A DNA stretch of 64,000 nucleotides from Paraburkholderia phenazinium (GCF_900142845.1 NZ_FSRU01000002.1:1054001-1118000), one strand, 5' to 3'. Positions 9,013 through 18,023 are shown, counted from the stretch's first letter. Numbers and translations are program-made. The notes: a model not told the origin generated them from the letters alone.

Positions 9013-9086
9013 GGCGAAGCGCGAGCCCTGACATTGCAGCCGCGACTGCAACAGCGGCAACGCGGAACAAGGACATCAACATCATC

Positions 9087-9878
9087 ATGGCAACCGGCAA
9101 GGTCACCTTACTCAGCGCGGGCCCGGGCGAGCTCGATCTGCTCACCCTGCGCGCCGCGCGGCTGCTGGCAAGCGCGGACGTCCTGCTGCTCGACGATCTC
9201 GTCAACCCCGAGATCGTGACGCTGGCGCCGCAGGCGCGCGTCATCCGGGTCGGCAAGCGCGGCGGCTGCAAGTCGACCCCGCAGGCATTCATCCAGCGGC
9301 TGACCCTGCGCTACGCACGCGCCGGACGGCACGTGGTGCGGGTGAAAGGCGGCGAGGCCCTGCTGTTCGGCCGCGCCGGCGAAGAGTTGAGCGAGTTGCG
9401 GCGTGCGCAGATTCCGTTCGAGATCGTCAACGGTATTTCATCGGGGTTTGCAGCGGCGGCGGGACTGGGCATTTCGCTCACGCATCGCGATCACTGCCAG
9501 GGCGTGACGTTCGTCACGGCGCATCTGCACGACGGCAGCGAACCGAACTGGGCCGCGCTTGCCGCTACCGGGACGACGCTTGCCGTCTATATGGGCATGA
9601 GCCGCATCGACAGTATCTGCGCAGCGTTGCTCGCGGCGCTGCCCGACGGCACGCCGGCTGCGGTGGTGCAATCCGCCGGCACGTCCGACGAGCGCCGCGT
9701 GCTGGCGACGCTCGCGACGATTGGCGCCGCTGCGCGTGAAGCGGGCCTCGGCAGCCCTGCGGTGATTCTGATTGGCGATGCGATCGGCGAGGCTGCGCTC
9801 AGCGTTGAACAGGCTTCGCCTGCGCCTGTGCCCGCTGCGGCGCCTGCCGGGTCCGATGACGAGCGCCGTTACGCGTAA
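9087..9878 (+). CDS. cobA: Uroporphyrinogen-III C-methyltransferase
   Basis: Makes precorrin-2 from uroporphyrinogen III, the entry to siroheme needed by NirB. 263 residues, the length of a stand-alone SUMT rather than the CysG fusion. Shows the SAM-binding start SAGPGELDLLT (residues 10-20) and the family loop VRVKGGEALLFGRAGEE (84-100); the usual Asp after KGG is Glu here. ATG at 9087. It is convergent with the binding-protein gene at 9887 and shares its upstream control region with nirB, which explains its role: siroheme supply when nitrate is assimilated. Confidence 0.92.
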   Translation: MATGKVTLLSAGPGELDLLTLRAARLLASADVLLLDDLVNPEIVTLAPQARVIRVGKRGGCKSTPQAFIQRLTLRYARAGRHVVRVKGGEALLFGRAGEELSELRRAQIPFEIVNGISSGFAAAAGLGISLTHRDHCQGVTFVTAHLHDGSEPNWAALAATGTTLAVYMGMSRIDSICAALLAALPDGTPAAVVQSAGTSDERRVLATLATIGAAAREAGLGSPAVILIGDAIGEAALSVEQASPAPVPAAAPAGSDDERRYA

Positions 9879-9886
9879 CGTCCACG

Positions 9887-10804
9887 CTACAACTGCGCAC
9901 CGTTGATCGGAAACAGCGGCTTGGCGTCTTTCGGCGACAACCCCCATTTCTTGAGCAGCATGTCGTAGACGCCATCCCTGCGCAACTTCAGCAGCGCCTG
10001 CTGCACGGCAGTGGCCAACTGCCTGCCTTTTTCGTCCACACCGAAACCGATACCGTACGGCGCCACCGGATTGAAATAGACGATCTTGTACTTCGAGGGG
10101 AATTTGTTCGCGTTGTAGGCGCCAACCGGCGAATCGACCCACGCCACTTCGCTCGCTCCCGTGGAAAGCGACAGGAGCGCCATGTTCGAGTCGGGATACG
10201 TGGCCACGACAAGCGGCTTCTTCCCCGCCTTGGCGCAGCGCTCGCTGATGCCGGCACTTTCCTGCATCGAGGCTGAGCCGCGCGGCAGCGCGACCTGCAA
10301 GCCGCACAGATCGTCGAGGGACTTCATCGACAGTGGCCTTGCCGGTGAGACGACAATCGTCTCGCCCATGTTCAGGTAATCGACAAAGGTCACGACCGGG
10401 TGCCGCGAAGTGAAATCGGCCAGGGAGAGCAGTACGTCGAAACGATTGGCACTGAGGCCTGGAATCAGCGCATCGAACGAAGACTGGGTGAGCCGCAGCT
10501 TCAGGTTCAGCACATCGGCGGCGGCGGCCAGCAGGTCCGGCGTGAAGCCGGCGATATCGCCGTCATCGTCGACGAACTTGATGGGCGCGACGTCGGGATT
10601 GACGCCGGCCGTGAGCGTCCCTCGATCGCGGTAAAACTTCGGCACCATCGCCGCGAGCGCGGCGTCTGCCTGGATAGGTGGGAGTTTCGGTGCGTCTTCC
10701 GCTCGCGCGGCCTGAGCGAAGAAGAGCGCCGCGATGAAGCATGCCCCCACAGGGACGACTGTTCGGGACCTCGCGATCCTGCCGAACAAAGGATGATGAC
10801 TCAT
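9887..10804 (-). CDS. Amino-acid-type ABC transporter substrate-binding protein
   Basis: Periplasmic receptor (bacterial extracellular solute-binding family 3). Starting at the ATG at 10804, with GAGG about ten bases upstream, it has a signal peptide ending AQAARAED near residue 35, then the family-3 pattern: TAGVNPDVAPIKFVDDDG, GFTPDLLAAAADVL, LIPGLSANRFDVLLS. 305 residues. Last gene of the operon formed by the permease, ATPase, monooxygenase and flavin reductase. The ligand is not evident; the linked monooxygenase suggests an organosulfur or N-substituted amino acid rather than a plain amino acid. Confidence 0.88.
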   Translation of the reverse strand: MSHHPLFGRIARSRTVVPVGACFIAALFFAQAARAEDAPKLPPIQADAALAAMVPKFYRDRGTLTAGVNPDVAPIKFVDDDGDIAGFTPDLLAAAADVLNLKLRLTQSSFDALIPGLSANRFDVLLSLADFTSRHPVVTFVDYLNMGETIVVSPARPLSMKSLDDLCGLQVALPRGSASMQESAGISERCAKAGKKPLVVATYPDSNMALLSLSTGASEVAWVDSPVGAYNANKFPSKYKIVYFNPVAPYGIGFGVDEKGRQLATAVQQALLKLRRDGVYDMLLKKWGLSPKDAKPLFPINGAQL

Positions 10805-10854
10805 GCTTGTCAAACCTCGATGATGAAACATGGCGGAACCTGCTGGCAAGCGGA

Positions 10855-11361
10855 CTAGGTCGCCCTGAGCGTGCTTTGGGCATAGTCGCGGTGATGCCAC
10901 AGGAGGCAGCCTGTGGCGACATCCTCGTTGACGGTGGCGTCGGCAATCTGCCCCACCATGATGCTGTGCGTAAAGCCGTTATGCACCGCCACCAGGCTGC
11001 ATTCGAATACGACCACGGCGTCGATCAAGGTGGGCACCCCCGTCCTGCCCTCCTCCCACTGGTCGGCTTCGAAACGCTCCGCGCCGCGCGACGAAGTAAA
11101 GCGCTTCGCCACAGGCATCTGATCCGCCGAGAGCAAATTCACCGCGAATTTTTTCGTGCGCAGGATAACGTCGTGCGCGGACGCCGTCTTGTTGACGCAG
11201 ACCAGCATGGTGGCGGGATCGACGGACAAGCTGCACACCGAGGTTGCAATCAGCCCCCACGGCAAGCCGGCCTCGCGCGTCGTGATAGCAGTGATGCCGC
11301 TGGCAAAGCAGGTCATGGCGTGGCGGAACGCGTCGGGGTTCACATGGGTGGTAATGGGCAT
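10855..11361 (-). CDS. NAD(P)H:flavin reductase-like protein
   Basis: 168-residue flavin reductase-like domain (start FASGITAITTREAG, middle SVCSLSVDPATMLVCVNKTAS, end GQIADATVNEDVATGCLLWHHRDY). Members supply reduced FMN to two-component monooxygenases. It lies 51 bp downstream of an NtaA-type monooxygenase in the same operon, its likely partner. Confidence 0.9.
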   Translation of the reverse strand: MPITTHVNPDAFRHAMTCFASGITAITTREAGLPWGLIATSVCSLSVDPATMLVCVNKTASAHDVILRTKKFAVNLLSADQMPVAKRFTSSRGAERFEADQWEEGRTGVPTLIDAVVVFECSLVAVHNGFTHSIMVGQIADATVNEDVATGCLLWHHRDYAQSTLRAT

Positions 11362-11412
11362 GGCTCTTACTCGAAGTTGATCAATGTCCTGCGTGCCGTG
11401 TCGGCGCCCGGC

Positions 11413-12729
11413 TCAATCGCCAAACCGTAACGGCTGGAGTCCAAGATTGCCGCGCAAGGTGCTCGACGCGTACTCGGTGCGAAACAGGCCGCGTTTGCGC
11501 AGTTCCGGAAGAATGAGTGCGACAAAATCGTCCAGACCGCCCGGCAAGATTGCGGGGCAGAGATTGAAGCCGTCCGCCGCGCCTTCCTTGAACCACGTCT
11601 CCATGTCGTCGACGATATCCGCTGCGGTGCCGATGAGTTGCCGCCCCCCCGAGGCTCTCAGCTTGTAGAGCTGCCGGATCGTCAGATGATCGCGCCGGGC
11701 CATGTCGAGCAGGCCTTCGCCGATACTGCTGACCGGCCCTGTGGCCACCTCCGGCACCGGCCCGTCCAGGTCGTAGCCCGACAGGTCGCCGAGCGTGCTG
11801 TAGAGCACCGCCAGACCGCTCAACGGATCGATCAGCTCCTGCAACTGGTCGAACTTGTCCTGGGCTTCCTGTCTCGTTCTGCCCACATAGGTGGTGAGTC
11901 CGGGCATGATCAGGAGTTGATCAGCGGTTCTTCCATATTTTTCCAGCCTACCCTTTAGGTCTGCGTAATATTTCTGAGCCGACAAGATATCGAAGGAGGC
12001 GCTGTACACCACGTCCGCGCTTTTCGCGGCGATCTCACGCCCGGCTTCAGCCGCCCCCGCCTGCACGATGACCGGACGCCCTTGCGGCGTGCGAGCGGAA
12101 TTCAGCGGCCCTCGCACGCTGAAATGCTTGCCTTTGTGATGCGGCACGTGAAGCCTGGATTCCTCGTAGAAGATCCCCGTCTCCTTGTTGCGGATGAAGG
12201 CGTCGTCTTCCCAGCTATCCCATAGTTTCTTCACCACATCGACGAATTCGTCGGCACGCTCGTAGCGCTCTTCGTAACCGAGGTGTTCGTCGCGGCTGAA
12301 ATTCCACGCTTCCTGCTGCGACCACGAGGTGACGACGTTCCAGCCGGCCCGGCCGCCGCTGATATGGTCGAGCGACGCGTACTTGCGGGCAATATGAAAC
12401 GGCTCGTTATAGGTGGTGGATGCCGTCGCCACCAGGCCGATGCGCGACGTGCACGCGCCGATGGCCGCGAGCAGTGTGAGCGGTTCGAGTTCGGCGTTCT
12501 TCGAGTCGCGGGCCAGCGAACCCTTGGGCGTATCGGAAGCGCGAACGCCGATGCCGTCGGCGAAGAAGATCATATCGAGCTTTGCGGCTTCGGCCTTGCG
12601 GGCGCTGTCGAGAAAGTACTGGAAATCGATCGCCCCGTCCGCCGGCACCTCCGGGTGCCGCCACGCCGCCATGTGATAGCCCAGATAACGCATCGAGAGG
12701 CCGATTCTCATCATTCCATCCTTGTCCAT
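11413..12729 (-). CDS. FMN-dependent monooxygenase, NtaA/SnaA/SoxA family
   Basis: Luciferase-like TIM-barrel enzyme using reduced FMN and oxygen. Evidence: RIGLSMRYLGYHMAAWRHP at the start, FFADGIGVRASDTP, the signature SGGRAGWNVVTSW, and GRPVIVQAGAAEAGREIAA, all typical of the nitrilotriacetate monooxygenase component A family. 438 residues; ATG at 12729 with AGGAG five bases upstream (a GTG directly precedes it). Relatives act on nitrilotriacetate, EDTA, dibenzothiophene sulfone or S-substituted cysteines (YtnJ of Bacillus). The operon resembles the Bacillus ytmI transporter-monooxygenase cluster, so C-S or C-N cleavage of an imported amino acid derivative is the best guess. Confidence 0.9.
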   Translation of the reverse strand: MDKDGMMRIGLSMRYLGYHMAAWRHPEVPADGAIDFQYFLDSARKAEAAKLDMIFFADGIGVRASDTPKGSLARDSKNAELEPLTLLAAIGACTSRIGLVATASTTYNEPFHIARKYASLDHISGGRAGWNVVTSWSQQEAWNFSRDEHLGYEERYERADEFVDVVKKLWDSWEDDAFIRNKETGIFYEESRLHVPHHKGKHFSVRGPLNSARTPQGRPVIVQAGAAEAGREIAAKSADVVYSASFDILSAQKYYADLKGRLEKYGRTADQLLIMPGLTTYVGRTRQEAQDKFDQLQELIDPLSGLAVLYSTLGDLSGYDLDGPVPEVATGPVSSIGEGLLDMARRDHLTIRQLYKLRASGGRQLIGTAADIVDDMETWFKEGAADGFNLCPAILPGGLDDFVALILPELRKRGLFRTEYASSTLRGNLGLQPLRFGD

Positions 12730-12781
12730 CACATCTCCTGGTCGATCAGATTATTGAAAACAAACCATCCTGCAGACGGCA

Positions 12782-13615
12782 TCAATCGCGAAGGTTCGAG
12801 ATGAAGCGCCTGCTGCGCTCCGTGCCGCCGCCGTTGAAAATATGGGCGGGCGAGCCTTGATCGACGATGCGTCCGCCATCCATGAACACCACACGATTCG
12901 ATACCTTGCGGGCAAATTCCATTTCGTGCGTCACGACGATCATAGTGGTGCCGGACATCGCCAGTTCCTTCATGACGTCGAGCACTTCGTTGACGAGTTC
13001 GGGATCGAGCGCGCTGGTCGGCTCGTCGAACAGCATGACTTCGGGTTCCATCGCAAGCGCCCGCGCAATCGCCACACGCTGCTTCTGGCCGCCCGAAAGC
13101 TGCGCGGGATAGTGATCGATCTTGTCGGCAAGGCCGACGCGCGCCAGCAGATAGCGGCCGCGCTCGACGACGTCCTTGCGCGCCGCGCCGCCGACGATGC
13201 GCGGTCCGGCGAGCACGTTGTCGAGCGCCGAATAATGCGGAAACAGGTGGAAGCCCTGAAAAACCATGCCGAAATAGCGGCGCTGGCGGTCGAGCTCCTT
13301 CTTGGGCAAACGGATGCGGCGAGCGCCGCGCATCTCGGTTCCGAGTACTTCGCCCTTAAAGGACACCGTGCCCGAATCGATCAGCTCGAGCATGTTGATG
13401 CAGCGTAGCAGCGTGCTCTTGCCGGACCCCGACGGTCCGATGATCGCCACGACGTCGCCCTTGTTCAGCGAGAAATCGATGGCGTGCAGCGCGGTGAAGG
13501 TCCCGAACGTTTTGGTGGCGGCGCGCATCTGCAGCAGCGGCGCGCGGCCCACGTCGCCTGGATGACCTGGATGGTCCGGATGATCCGGATGGCCGGCAAC
13601 GCTGGCGATGTCCAT
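12782..13615 (-). CDS. Amino-acid-type ABC transporter ATP-binding protein
   Basis: Energises the permease encoded immediately upstream. Walker [12 protein letters not shown], signature [15 protein letters not shown], Walker [15 protein letters not shown] and switch His in VVTHEME are all intact. 277 residues from ATG 13615, two bases after the permease stop. The N-terminus before the ABC domain is odd: a His-Pro-Asp/Gly run ([12 protein letters not shown]) encoded by four 9-bp repeats. Confidence 0.93.
   Translation of the reverse strand: MDIASVAGHPDHPDHPGHPGDVGRAPLLQMRAATKTFGTFTALHAIDFSLNKGDVVAIIGPSGSGKSTLLRCINMLELIDSGTVSFKGEVLGTEMRGARRIRLPKKELDRQRRYFGMVFQGFHLFPHYSALDNVLAGPRIVGGAARKDVVERGRYLLARVGLADKIDHYPAQLSGGQKQRVAIARALAMEPEVMLFDEPTSALDPELVNEVLDVMKELAMSGTTMIVVTHEMEFARKVSNRVVFMDGGRIVDQGSPAHIFNGGGTERSRRFISNLRD
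13557..13592. repeat. Four 9-bp tandem repeats encoding a His-Pro run
   Basis: CCTGGATGA, CCTGGATGG, TCCGGATGA and TCCGGATGG follow one another. On the minus strand they encode the [12 protein letters not shown] stretch at the start of the ABC ATPase. The reading frame is kept for any copy number. Confidence 0.85.
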
Positions 13616-13617
13616 GA

Positions 13618-14472
13618 CTAGACTCCCTTGCCGAAGCGGCGTTCGAGAAGACTCTGCCCGCACATGGCGAGGCTCGTGAGAAACAGATACCAGAGGCAGG
13701 CGACGGTCAGGAGCGGGATGGTTTCGAAATTGCTCGAGTAGATGAGTTGCACCGTCGTCAGCAGTTCGACATAGCCGATCACCGAGGCAAGCGACGTATT
13801 CTTGAACATGGTGATAAGTTCGTTGGCGAGCGGCGGAATGATCACGCGCACCGCTTGCGGCATGACGACGTGCCACATCATGCGCAGGTCGCTCATCCCC
13901 ATCGCCTTGCAGGCTTCGCGCTGGCCTTTGTCGACGGCGCCCAGGCCGCCGCGAAAAATCTCCGCACTATGTCCGCCCAGATACAACGCCAGACCGAGCG
14001 TCGCGGCGCTGAAACGCGAGATGAGGTGGTTCGTGTCGATGTCGAACAGGTTCGCATGCAGGAACGGCAGCGGCAGGTACAGGCGTGGAATCAGCGCCGA
14101 GAGGAAGAACAGGAACAGCAGCATGGCGAGCGCCGGCGTGGCCCGGATGATCCAGATATAGACGTAGGCCGCGCCGCGCAGCACCGGGTTGTCCGCCATC
14201 CGGCAGGCCGCCACCACCACGCCGAGCGCGAGGCCGAGCACGCTCGCGAGGGCGGTCAGGATCAGCGTGTTCGCCAGCCCCGCCAGCACGCGCCTGTTGA
14301 AGAAGTAATGGGCGACGACGTCCCACTGCCAGCGCGGATTGTCGATGACCCACTCGTAGAACAGAACCAGCGCAATGCCGAACAGGCCATACCAGAGCCA
14401 GTCGGATTGCTTCGGCCGAGCGTGGATGCGTAGATCGACGGGGGGCTCGCCTTGCTTGTCGATGCAAGCCAT
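13618..14472 (-). CDS. Amino-acid-type ABC transporter permease
   Basis: Inner-membrane permease of the HisMQ family: several hydrophobic helices, and the cytoplasmic coupling loop [20 protein letters not shown] that contacts the ATPase. Start at ATG 14472 with AGGAG eight bases upstream; the frame is open further upstream (to 14550) but without a better ribosome site. 284 residues. First gene of the five-gene operon, divergent from a LysR gene. Confidence 0.9.
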   Translation of the reverse strand: MACIDKQGEPPVDLRIHARPKQSDWLWYGLFGIALVLFYEWVIDNPRWQWDVVAHYFFNRRVLAGLANTLILTALASVLGLALGVVVAACRMADNPVLRGAAYVYIWIIRATPALAMLLFLFFLSALIPRLYLPLPFLHANLFDIDTNHLISRFSAATLGLALYLGGHSAEIFRGGLGAVDKGQREACKAMGMSDLRMMWHVVMPQAVRVIIPPLANELITMFKNTSLASVIGYVELLTTVQLIYSSNFETIPLLTVACLWYLFLTSLAMCGQSLLERRFGKGV

Positions 14473-14664
14473 GGGCGGCTCCTGTAGATAGACGGTTTCT
14501 TCATGCATGCGTTGATACGCCCTGGTAATGAAATAAGCGCAAACCCTCATCCGAACATAAAAAGCTATGGACTGGTCTTGCCGGCTGAGGCCCTTGTAAA
14601 TCAGGCATGCCCGAACAATAGGAAGTCAAAATGCGGATGGAAAATTCTTTTTTTTGCGAATACG

Positions 14665-14679
14665 ATAATATTTTGTTAT
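14665..14679. promoter_or_regulatory. LysR-type box (T-N11-A palindrome)
   Basis: ATAATATTTTGTTAT is an interrupted palindrome of the LTTR form, 13 bp upstream of the LysR GTG start and in the divergent control region of the transporter-monooxygenase operon. Likely autoregulatory site. Confidence 0.45.
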
Positions 14680-14691
14680 AGGGTCGACGCC

Positions 14692-15600
14692 GTGAAAATT
14701 CGCCAGCTCGAGGCGTTCCGCGCCGTGATGCTTTGCCAGACCGTGACGCGCGCCAGCGAGATGCTGCATATTTCCCAACCGGCAACCACGCGCCTGCTGG
14801 CGGATCTCGAGGAGTCCATCGGCTTTGCGCTGTTCGAACGTGTGAAGGGCCGGCTCTATCCGACGGTGGAGGCGCAAGCGCTCTATGAGGAAGTGCAGCG
14901 CTCGCTGGCCGGAGTCGACCGGATCGCGCGGGCGGCGGATGAAATCAGGGACCTGCGTCGTGGCACCTTGCAGATCGCGGCGGCACCGGCGATTGCGTTA
15001 TCGTTCCTGCCGCACGCGATTGCCGACTATCTGAAAACGCGGCCCGAAGCCCACGTCTCGCTCGCCGTGCATTCGTCCCGTACGGTGGTGGATATGGTGA
15101 TCGGCCAGCGCTGCGACGTCGGCTTCGCCATCCTGTCGATGAGCCGTCCGAGCGCGCACGGCGAGCGGCTGATTTCCACGCGGATGGTGTGCGCGTTGCC
15201 GGCGGGACACCGGCTATGCGCGCTCGAAACGATCCGGCCGGCGGATCTGGCCGGCGAGCGTTTCGTCGGCCATCCGCGCAGCGTCGAATCGCGCATCCAG
15301 ATCGATGCGTTGTTTGCCGCGCATGGGGTCGAGCTGAAACGGCAGATGGAGACCCAGGTGTCTCACGCGATCTGCGCGTTCGTCGAGGCGGGGGCCGGCG
15401 TCTCGGTGGTGGATGCGCTGAGTGCCTGGGGCTATCGCGGCACAGGCGTCGTCTTCAAGCCCTTTGAACCCAGCATCACCACCGACTTTGCGTTACTGAC
15501 GCCGTCGCAACGGCCGGCCCCGTTGTTGCTGAAGTCGTTCGCCGCGCATGTGCGGGCGTTCGCTCTGGCGCAACTCGGCCCCAGTGTCGTTGCCGAGTAG
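14692..15600 (+). CDS. LysR-family transcriptional regulator
   Basis: 302 residues from a GTG at 14692 (VKIRQLEAFRAVML). The N-terminal winged HTH is clear (TRASEMLHISQPATTRLLADLE), followed by a LysR substrate-binding domain. Upstream in-frame ATGs fall in AT-rich non-coding sequence and do not fit the family start. It is divergent from the ABC transporter/monooxygenase operon and is its likely regulator. Convergent with narK, 15 bp away. Confidence 0.88.
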   Translation: MKIRQLEAFRAVMLCQTVTRASEMLHISQPATTRLLADLEESIGFALFERVKGRLYPTVEAQALYEEVQRSLAGVDRIARAADEIRDLRRGTLQIAAAPAIALSFLPHAIADYLKTRPEAHVSLAVHSSRTVVDMVIGQRCDVGFAILSMSRPSAHGERLISTRMVCALPAGHRLCALETIRPADLAGERFVGHPRSVESRIQIDALFAAHGVELKRQMETQVSHAICAFVEAGAGVSVVDALSAWGYRGTGVVFKPFEPSITTDFALLTPSQRPAPLLLKSFAAHVRAFALAQLGPSVVAE

Positions 15601-15615
15601 CAGCAGAGCCCCACC

Positions 15616-17016
15616 TCACACTCCACTATCCGCCGTCACACCGGCCGCTGAAATCGGGCTCGCAACAACGACACTCTCGCCCGGCAGCGCCCATTTGAGC
15701 CAGCGCGCACGATGCAGCGCGACGAGCGCAAACGCGAGCGCCGACAGCACGCCGAACGTCGCGAAGCCCATCTGATAACTGCCGGTGCTTTCCTTGGCCA
15801 TGCCCATGATCACCGGCAGATAGAAGCCGCCGATGCCGCCGGCCGCGCCGATGATCCCCGACATCAGACCGGTCTTGCCCTTCCAGCGCTGCGGCACGAG
15901 TTGGAAGGTGGCGCCGTTGCCGAGTCCGAAGCATAGATAAGTGGCGATTAGCAGCGCGATGCCGGCCGGCAGCGGCGGCATCCACGCGGCGAACGCGAAG
16001 TCGCACAGCGAGATGCCGGCAAGCAGCAGCACCAGCGCCCGCACGCCCGAGATACGATCGGCGATCAGGCCGCCGACCGGACGCACCAGCGCGCCGGTGA
16101 ACGCGAGCAGCGACATGAACAGCCCCGCTTCGAGCTTGGGCAACTGATACAGCGACACCAGCAGGGTCGTCACATACGACGACATGCCGACGAAACCGCC
16201 GAACGTGATGCTGTAGACCAGCATCACGACCCACGTATCGCTCTCCGCCAGCACGCTGCGGTAGTGCTTCGGCAACACCGCGATGGCGAGCAGCGCACCC
16301 AGCACGGGCAAGAGCAGCACGCCCGTTTTGCCGCCGCCGAAGACACCCGCATGCACGGCCAGCACCAGCACGATCAAGCCGACGAGCGTGATGCAGAAGC
16401 TGCGCAAGGCGCGCGGCGCGCTGCCCGATTTGGGCCCGAGGTCCTTCGCCCAGAAAAACAGTGCGACCGCCGCGAGCGCCAGCAACGGCAGCGCCGCTCC
16501 TGCAGCCTTGGCCCAGCCGAACTGGTCGGCGAGACTCGGAAACAGGAAACCGTCCAGCACCGCGCCAATGTTGCCGGCGGCGGCGAGACCCAGCACGAGC
16601 CCTTGCACCTTCGGCGGATAGTTGCTGCCGGCCATCGGCAGGGCCACGGCAAAACTCGCGCCGCCTACGCCGAGGAACACGCCCAGCACCAGCAGCATCA
16701 CATAGGACGGCGGCGTCGGCGATAACAGCAGGACAACTGACGGTATAGCCGAGAGAGCCACGCCAAGCAAAGCAATGCGGCGGCCGTCGTAGGCCTGGTA
16801 CAGATTGCCGAGCGTCACCCGCAGAATGGCCGCGCCCAGCACCGGGACCGCGACGAGGAAGCCCAGTTCGGCGGGCGACATCGCGATGTCCTTGTGGATG
16901 AACGGCGCCAGCGGGCCGAACATCACCCATACGGTAAAGCCGGTATCGAAGTACAGAAAGCAGGCTAGCAAGGCGCGCCAGTTGCCGCTTGCCAGCGATT
17001 TGAATAGATGTTTCAT
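15616..17016 (-). CDS. narK: Nitrate/nitrite MFS transporter
   Basis: Twelve-helix major facilitator of the nitrate/nitrite porter family. Evidence: FDTGFTVWVMFGPLAPFI in helix 1, LGVGGASFAVALPMAGSNYPPKVQG, and the second nitrate-signature region GLGNGATFQLVPQRW plus GIIGAAGGIGGFYLPVIMG. 466 residues from ATG 17016 with GAGAGA upstream. Second gene after the P-box sensor-like protein (22 bp gap), so it is under the same sigma-54/attenuator control. Role: nitrate uptake for the NasA-NirBD pathway. Confidence 0.9.
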   Translation of the reverse strand: MKHLFKSLASGNWRALLACFLYFDTGFTVWVMFGPLAPFIHKDIAMSPAELGFLVAVPVLGAAILRVTLGNLYQAYDGRRIALLGVALSAIPSVVLLLSPTPPSYVMLLVLGVFLGVGGASFAVALPMAGSNYPPKVQGLVLGLAAAGNIGAVLDGFLFPSLADQFGWAKAAGAALPLLALAAVALFFWAKDLGPKSGSAPRALRSFCITLVGLIVLVLAVHAGVFGGGKTGVLLLPVLGALLAIAVLPKHYRSVLAESDTWVVMLVYSITFGGFVGMSSYVTTLLVSLYQLPKLEAGLFMSLLAFTGALVRPVGGLIADRISGVRALVLLLAGISLCDFAFAAWMPPLPAGIALLIATYLCFGLGNGATFQLVPQRWKGKTGLMSGIIGAAGGIGGFYLPVIMGMAKESTGSYQMGFATFGVLSALAFALVALHRARWLKWALPGESVVVASPISAAGVTADSGV

Positions 17017-17038
17017 GGTCTCTCTCGCAGGGTGAAGG

Positions 17039-17764
17039 CTATTGAAGGGCGCGGTCGGCACGGGCATGCCAACCTTGAGACGGCACGGCGCGGCGCGCTG
17101 AGGTCCCGCTCGCGCCGCTCGTATCGACGACGCTTTGAATCAGCTCGTCCATCTCTTTGATGATGTCGGCGAGCACGGTCGTGATCACCGCGAATTCGCG
17201 GCCGAATTTCCCCGCGCGCGCGGCCGAGATGCGCGCATTGAGCGCGACGATATTGGCCTGCATCGAAATGTTGCCAAGCCGCTCGGCGATATCCACCTGG
17301 CGTTTGGTGGCGGCGGCTTCGACGCCGCGCATCTCGTGCTGATAGGCGAGCGTGATTTCCTGCAGCAATTCGAGCAGCGGAGTCGCCTGGGCCACCAGTG
17401 CATCGACCTGGGGCTGCCGGTCGTCACCGCCCGCGGCAATGCTCAAGGCGGCGCGTTCAGCCTGCGCGACGAACTGCCGGATGCGCTCGTCGGCCCGGCC
17501 TTTGCCGAAGTAGACCTCGCGCAGCGCCTCGGAAAACACGCCGGGCAAGCGCTCGTTGCCGTGCACGAGCTCGGCATGCGCTTGCGCGAAACTGGCGAGG
17601 CAGCTCTTCAGCACCGCCAGCGCGGCGGCGTCGCCCAGCGCGGCGAGCAAGGCATGCAGCACGATGCGTTGCGAGAGCATGCGCTGCCGGCCCGACAGGT
17701 TGATAAGCTCGCCGATGACCGGTCCAGAGACGGCGTCGAGGCTTGAATTGGTCTGCTGTTTCAT
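17039..17764 (-). CDS. Soluble PilJ/P-box nitrate-sensor-like protein with truncated MCP tip
   Basis: 241 residues with no signal peptide or membrane helix. Residues 18-33 (GELINLSGRQRMLSQR) match the P-box found in NarX/NarQ and PilJ-type nitrate sensors. The middle is a helical PilJ-like domain with a second-helix half. Residues 164-215 carry a chemoreceptor hairpin tip (NIVALNARISAARAGKFGREFAVI), but the long MCP stalk and methylation helices are missing. It is first gene of an operon with narK and has the same leader type as nirB. A nitrate-responsive regulator is inferred; whether it binds nitrate or a NasT-like partner is unknown. ATG 17764 chosen over an upstream open frame that runs through the terminator. 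Confidence 0.8.
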   Translation of the reverse strand: MKQQTNSSLDAVSGPVIGELINLSGRQRMLSQRIVLHALLAALGDAAALAVLKSCLASFAQAHAELVHGNERLPGVFSEALREVYFGKGRADERIRQFVAQAERAALSIAAGGDDRQPQVDALVAQATPLLELLQEITLAYQHEMRGVEAAATKRQVDIAERLGNISMQANIVALNARISAARAGKFGREFAVITTVLADIIKEMDELIQSVVDTSGASGTSARRAVPSQGWHARADRALQ

Positions 17765-17854
17765 CGTGAACGTGGCTAGCCCTGCAGCGTGGATCCATTC
17801 GCCGCGCGGCCCCTTGCGGGAATCGCGGTGAGACGTGGTGCGCGAACGAAGCGC

Positions 17855-17995
17855 AAAAAAAAAGCGTCCCGAGTGCCCAGCACGCGCGCCGATTGCTCGG
17901 TGCACTTCTGGATACCCGGGACGCCGTTGTCCCTGCGGGCCGCCTCAAACGGGCGACCCCTCAAGTGTCAATACGATGAGGCCGCCGTTGACCTC
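17855..17995 (-). promoter_or_regulatory. pilJ-narK leader: dual-hexaloop ANTAR-type attenuator
   Basis: Minus strand: P1 at 17978-17995 (GAGGTCAACGGCGGCCTC, loop AACGGC), P2 at 17918-17933 (GGGACAACGGCGTCCC, loop AACGGC), then a terminator pairing 17918-17924 with 17864-17870 (GCGTCCC/GGGACGC) and a run of nine T at 17855-17863. P2 and the terminator's 5' arm overlap. P1 begins about two bases after the predicted transcription start. Confidence 0.85.
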
Positions 17996-18008
17996 GGTGC
18001 GTTGCAAT

Positions 18009-18023
18009 GCAATAGACATGCCA
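18009..18023 (-). promoter_or_regulatory. Sigma-54 promoter of pilJ-narK
   Basis: Minus strand TGGCATGTCTATTGC fits TGGCAYG-N4-TTGC exactly. The nirB promoter shares the preceding CGCATGGCATG context, suggesting common origin or strong shared selection. Confidence 0.8.
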
